From Algoriphagus resistens (GTDB lineage Bacteria > Bacteroidota > Bacteroidia > Cytophagales > Cyclobacteriaceae): DNA of 64,000 nucleotides. Below are positions 62,303 to 64,000 of this stretch, in pieces. The notes beneath the pieces were generated by a model. It saw only the letters and a program-made list of their open reading frames with translations, did not search any database and was not told the origin of the DNA. Within the stretch, counting starts at the first letter, position 1. Every line of letters starts with the position of its first letter. Location of the stretch: assembly GCF_001442615.1 (NCBI RefSeq), contig NZ_LMXN01000006.1, forward strand, positions 124,001 through 188,000, in the 5' to 3' direction. The translations under genes were made by a program, and so were the position numbers.

Positions 62303-63412
62303 TTAGTCAAAAATCTCTTCCAACTTAGCCCTTAAGCTTGGACCACGTAGGTCTTTTCCAATGATTTTACCATCGGGATCGATCAGATAAGTAGCAGGAA
62401 TAGCATCGATCTGATATATCTCTGCGGCAATAGAATTGAAATATTTCAAATCAGAAACTTGGGTCCAGGCCAATCCATCTTCTTCAATTGCGTCTACCCA
62501 ATCCTCTTTGGTACGGTCCAGTGATACACCGAATACTTCAAAGCCCTTATCCTTATATTCATTGTAAAGGTTTACCACATTTGGGTTTTCTTCACGACAA
62601 GGCTTACACCAAGCCGCCCAAAAATCAATCATCACATATTTTCCTCTCAAATCAGAAAGCCTTACGGTTTCACCCTCAGGATTAGGCAATTCAATTTCTG
62701 GTGCTACCTGCCCCATAGAAAGTGCTCTCATCTCATCGAGTTGCTGCTTCAGCTGAATAATAGACTTCGTCTCCGGATATTTCTCATCCAATTTGGCTAT
62801 CAGGCTGTCCATGAACTGGAACTCGTTTTTCGGATTTAGCAGCCCTACTGCAGCTAAAGAAGCGAAACTGTCCCCCATGCTGTTGATCACATTCTTCACT
62901 TCAGATGCCTGGTTGCTTTCCAGCGCCATAGCATCCGTTTGTATCTGCTTGATGGTTTCAGTGTCGTTTTCACTCATGGCTTTATAATATGCCTCATTGA
63001 GCGCATTCACCTTGGTCTGATAGTCATCCATCAGTTTTTCTATTTTCAGCATTTCCTGGGAATCCTTGGATCCGTCGATAACAAGGCTTTCTGGATTGGC
63101 AAAATCATAGGATAACTTCACATCCTCTTTGAAGAGCGCAAGCCGTATCAACTTTTCACCATAGAAATTCAGCTCGTAGAATGTTGGAGTATCCACAGCT
63201 ACTTCATATCTGAAATTCCCTTTGTTGTCCAATTCAAGTGTATCTAAAACCTTAGGACGGCTATCGGTGAACTGGGATAATATTACCGCTCCTTCCCGTG
63301 CATTTTCTATTTTTCCGGCTATTTCTACCTTTCCATCATTGTCTTGTTTTTTCTCACAGGAGAAAAAAGATAGGAGTACTAGAAATACAATTCCGTTCAT
63401 TTTGTTCATCAT
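62303..63412 (-). CDS. TlpA-like thiol-disulfide oxidoreductase lipoprotein with DUF4369 domain
   Basis: 369 residues; the start is Met1 (63412) or Met2, then a lipoprotein signal (GIVFLVLLSFFSC). An N-terminal DUF4369-like beta domain (about 28-130: VEIAGKIENAREGAVILSQF) is followed by a helical linker and a thioredoxin domain (about 235-365) with the active site WAAWCKPCREE and VSLDRTKEDWVDAI. The Cys-x-x-Cys reduces or forms disulfides on the periplasmic side, for example during cytochrome maturation or protein repair. The gene ends at the shared hairpin and follows gatB by 3 bp. Confidence 0.93.
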   Translation of the reverse strand: MMNKMNGIVFLVLLSFFSCEKKQDNDGKVEIAGKIENAREGAVILSQFTDSRPKVLDTLELDNKGNFRYEVAVDTPTFYELNFYGEKLIRLALFKEDVKLSYDFANPESLVIDGSKDSQEMLKIEKLMDDYQTKVNALNEAYYKAMSENDTETIKQIQTDAMALESNQASEVKNVINSMGDSFASLAAVGLLNPKNEFQFMDSLIAKLDEKYPETKSIIQLKQQLDEMRALSMGQVAPEIELPNPEGETVRLSDLRGKYVMIDFWAAWCKPCREENPNVVNLYNEYKDKGFEVFGVSLDRTKEDWVDAIEEDGLAWTQVSDLKYFNSIAAEIYQIDAIPATYLIDPDGKIIGKDLRGPSLRAKLEEIFD

Positions 63413-63415
63413 GGA

Positions 63416-64000
63416 TTAATTAGCTAATAATTCAGTCAATAGTTTGGTAGCAACTTTAGGATCTGCTTTACCTTTGGATTTCTGCATCACCTGTCCCATA
63501 AATAAGCCCATAAGGCCTTTTTTCCCAGATCTGTATTCCTTTACTTTTGCAGCATTTGCCGCCAATACCTCTTCAACGATCGGTTTCAGGGAAGCTTCAT
63601 CACTTTCTTGGATCAAGTTCAGGCGCTGCGCAATTTCCAGCGGGCTTTCGGTGGCACTCTTCAGCATCTCAGGATACAAATTTTGCGCGGCTGCCGTATA
63701 ACTAACTTTTCCCTCATCTACCAACGCTATCAGAGCAGCCATAGTCGCTGTACTGATCAGAAAATCAGCTATTGAAAGTGACTGCTCATTCAGCGATGAC
63801 CTCACAGGACCCATTACCCAGTTAGACGCTGCTTTATAGTTTTGGGTTTTACTGCATAGCTCATCAAACCATAATGCAATTTCCTTCGACTCCGTCAAAA
63901 AGCTTGCATCATAATCAGGTAAGCCATATTCCTCTACAAACTTCCGGTGAAGCTCCCTTGGCAAAACCGGCATCGTTGCCTTCACTGCATTCAGCCACTC
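63416..64000 (-). CDS. gatB: Aspartyl/glutamyl-tRNA amidotransferase subunit B, C-terminal part (5' partial)
   Basis: The frame is open to the right edge (EWLNAVKATMPVLP...), so only the last 194 or so of about 485 residues are present. The visible part covers the end of the middle domain (LPRELHRKFVEEYGLPDYDASFLTE) and the GatB/YqeY C-terminal helical domain (NWVMGPVRSSLNEQ, GKVSYTAAAQNLYPEM, EYRSGKKGLMGLFMGQVMQKSKGKADPKVATKLL). The heterotrimer GatCAB converts Glu-tRNA(Gln) or Asp-tRNA(Asn) to the amide form in organisms without GlnRS or AsnRS. The catalytic domain lies outside the window. Confidence 0.95.
   Translation of the reverse strand, partial: EWLNAVKATMPVLPRELHRKFVEEYGLPDYDASFLTESKEIALWFDELCSKTQNYKAASNWVMGPVRSSLNEQSLSIADFLISTATMAALIALVDEGKVSYTAAAQNLYPEMLKSATESPLEIAQRLNLIQESDEASLKPIVEEVLAANAAKVKEYRSGKKGLMGLFMGQVMQKSKGKADPKVATKLLTELLAN

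Overview
The window looks like chromosome from a member of the Bacteroidota, most likely the Cytophagales/Cyclobacteriaceae (Algoriphagus-like). The grounds are SusC/SusD pairs, a hybrid two-component sensor (HTCS), FecI/FecR-type sigma/anti-sigma genes, almost no Shine-Dalgarno sequences, promoters of the Bacteroidota type (TTG, then TAnnTTTG), a Bacteroidota histone H1-like protein, and moderate GC. The genus is an inference. I saw no rRNA, tRNA or CRISPR array.

Left part (1-13957). A partial RhaI-type sugar isomerase ends with a clear terminator. Next is a signalling-like cluster: an outer-membrane protein of GxQ(I/V)AG(I/L) repeats, an ECF sigma factor, a FecR anti-sigma factor, and a second repeat protein that carries an N-terminal STN domain and a carboxypeptidase-regulatory-like domain. 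From about 6.2 to 9.9 kb is a decay zone. It holds an ArdC fragment, a zeta-toxin-like gene broken by one in-frame TAA, and a chimera of pieces copied from three neighbouring loci. After it come a DUF2807 lipoprotein, a monooxygenase-domain protein, an outer-membrane protein, a lipoprotein and an alpha/beta hydrolase.

Middle (14101-41576). This is a polysaccharide utilization locus read on the minus strand. It contains SusC, SusD, an IPT/TIG surface glycan-binding lipoprotein, a very large FG-GAP/ASPIC lipoprotein, a GH9 glucanase, a sialate-O-acetylesterase-type esterase, a separate GH5 cellulase and an HTCS regulator. Beside it lie xylose isomerase, xylulokinase and a sodium/sugar symporter. 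The enzymes point to an acetylated beta-1,4-glucan, with pentose use encoded next door. An FtsX-like permease flanked by REP-like repeats and a RAYT transposase remnant interrupts the locus.

Right part (41694-64000). These are mostly housekeeping genes: a PabC-like aminotransferase, L-serine dehydratase beta, a TolC/HlyD efflux pair, an AccC-DUF1015-Maf operon, an alpha-oxoamine synthase (sphingolipid- or sulfonolipid-type), histone H1-like protein, M1 peptidase, a three-gene polysaccharide sugar/glycosyltransferase operon, a BlaI-M56 regulator pair with a readable promoter/operator, two proteins of unknown role, ProC, a TlpA-like lipoprotein and the C-terminus of GatB.

Best candidates for something new are: (1) the sigma/anti-sigma cluster in which an STN-domain repeat protein stands where a TonB-dependent transducer would be expected; (2) the mosaic decay zone with the broken zeta-like toxin and intact small partner; (3) the BlaI operator lying exactly on the -7 box; and (4) the permease between REP-like repeats inside the polysaccharide locus.
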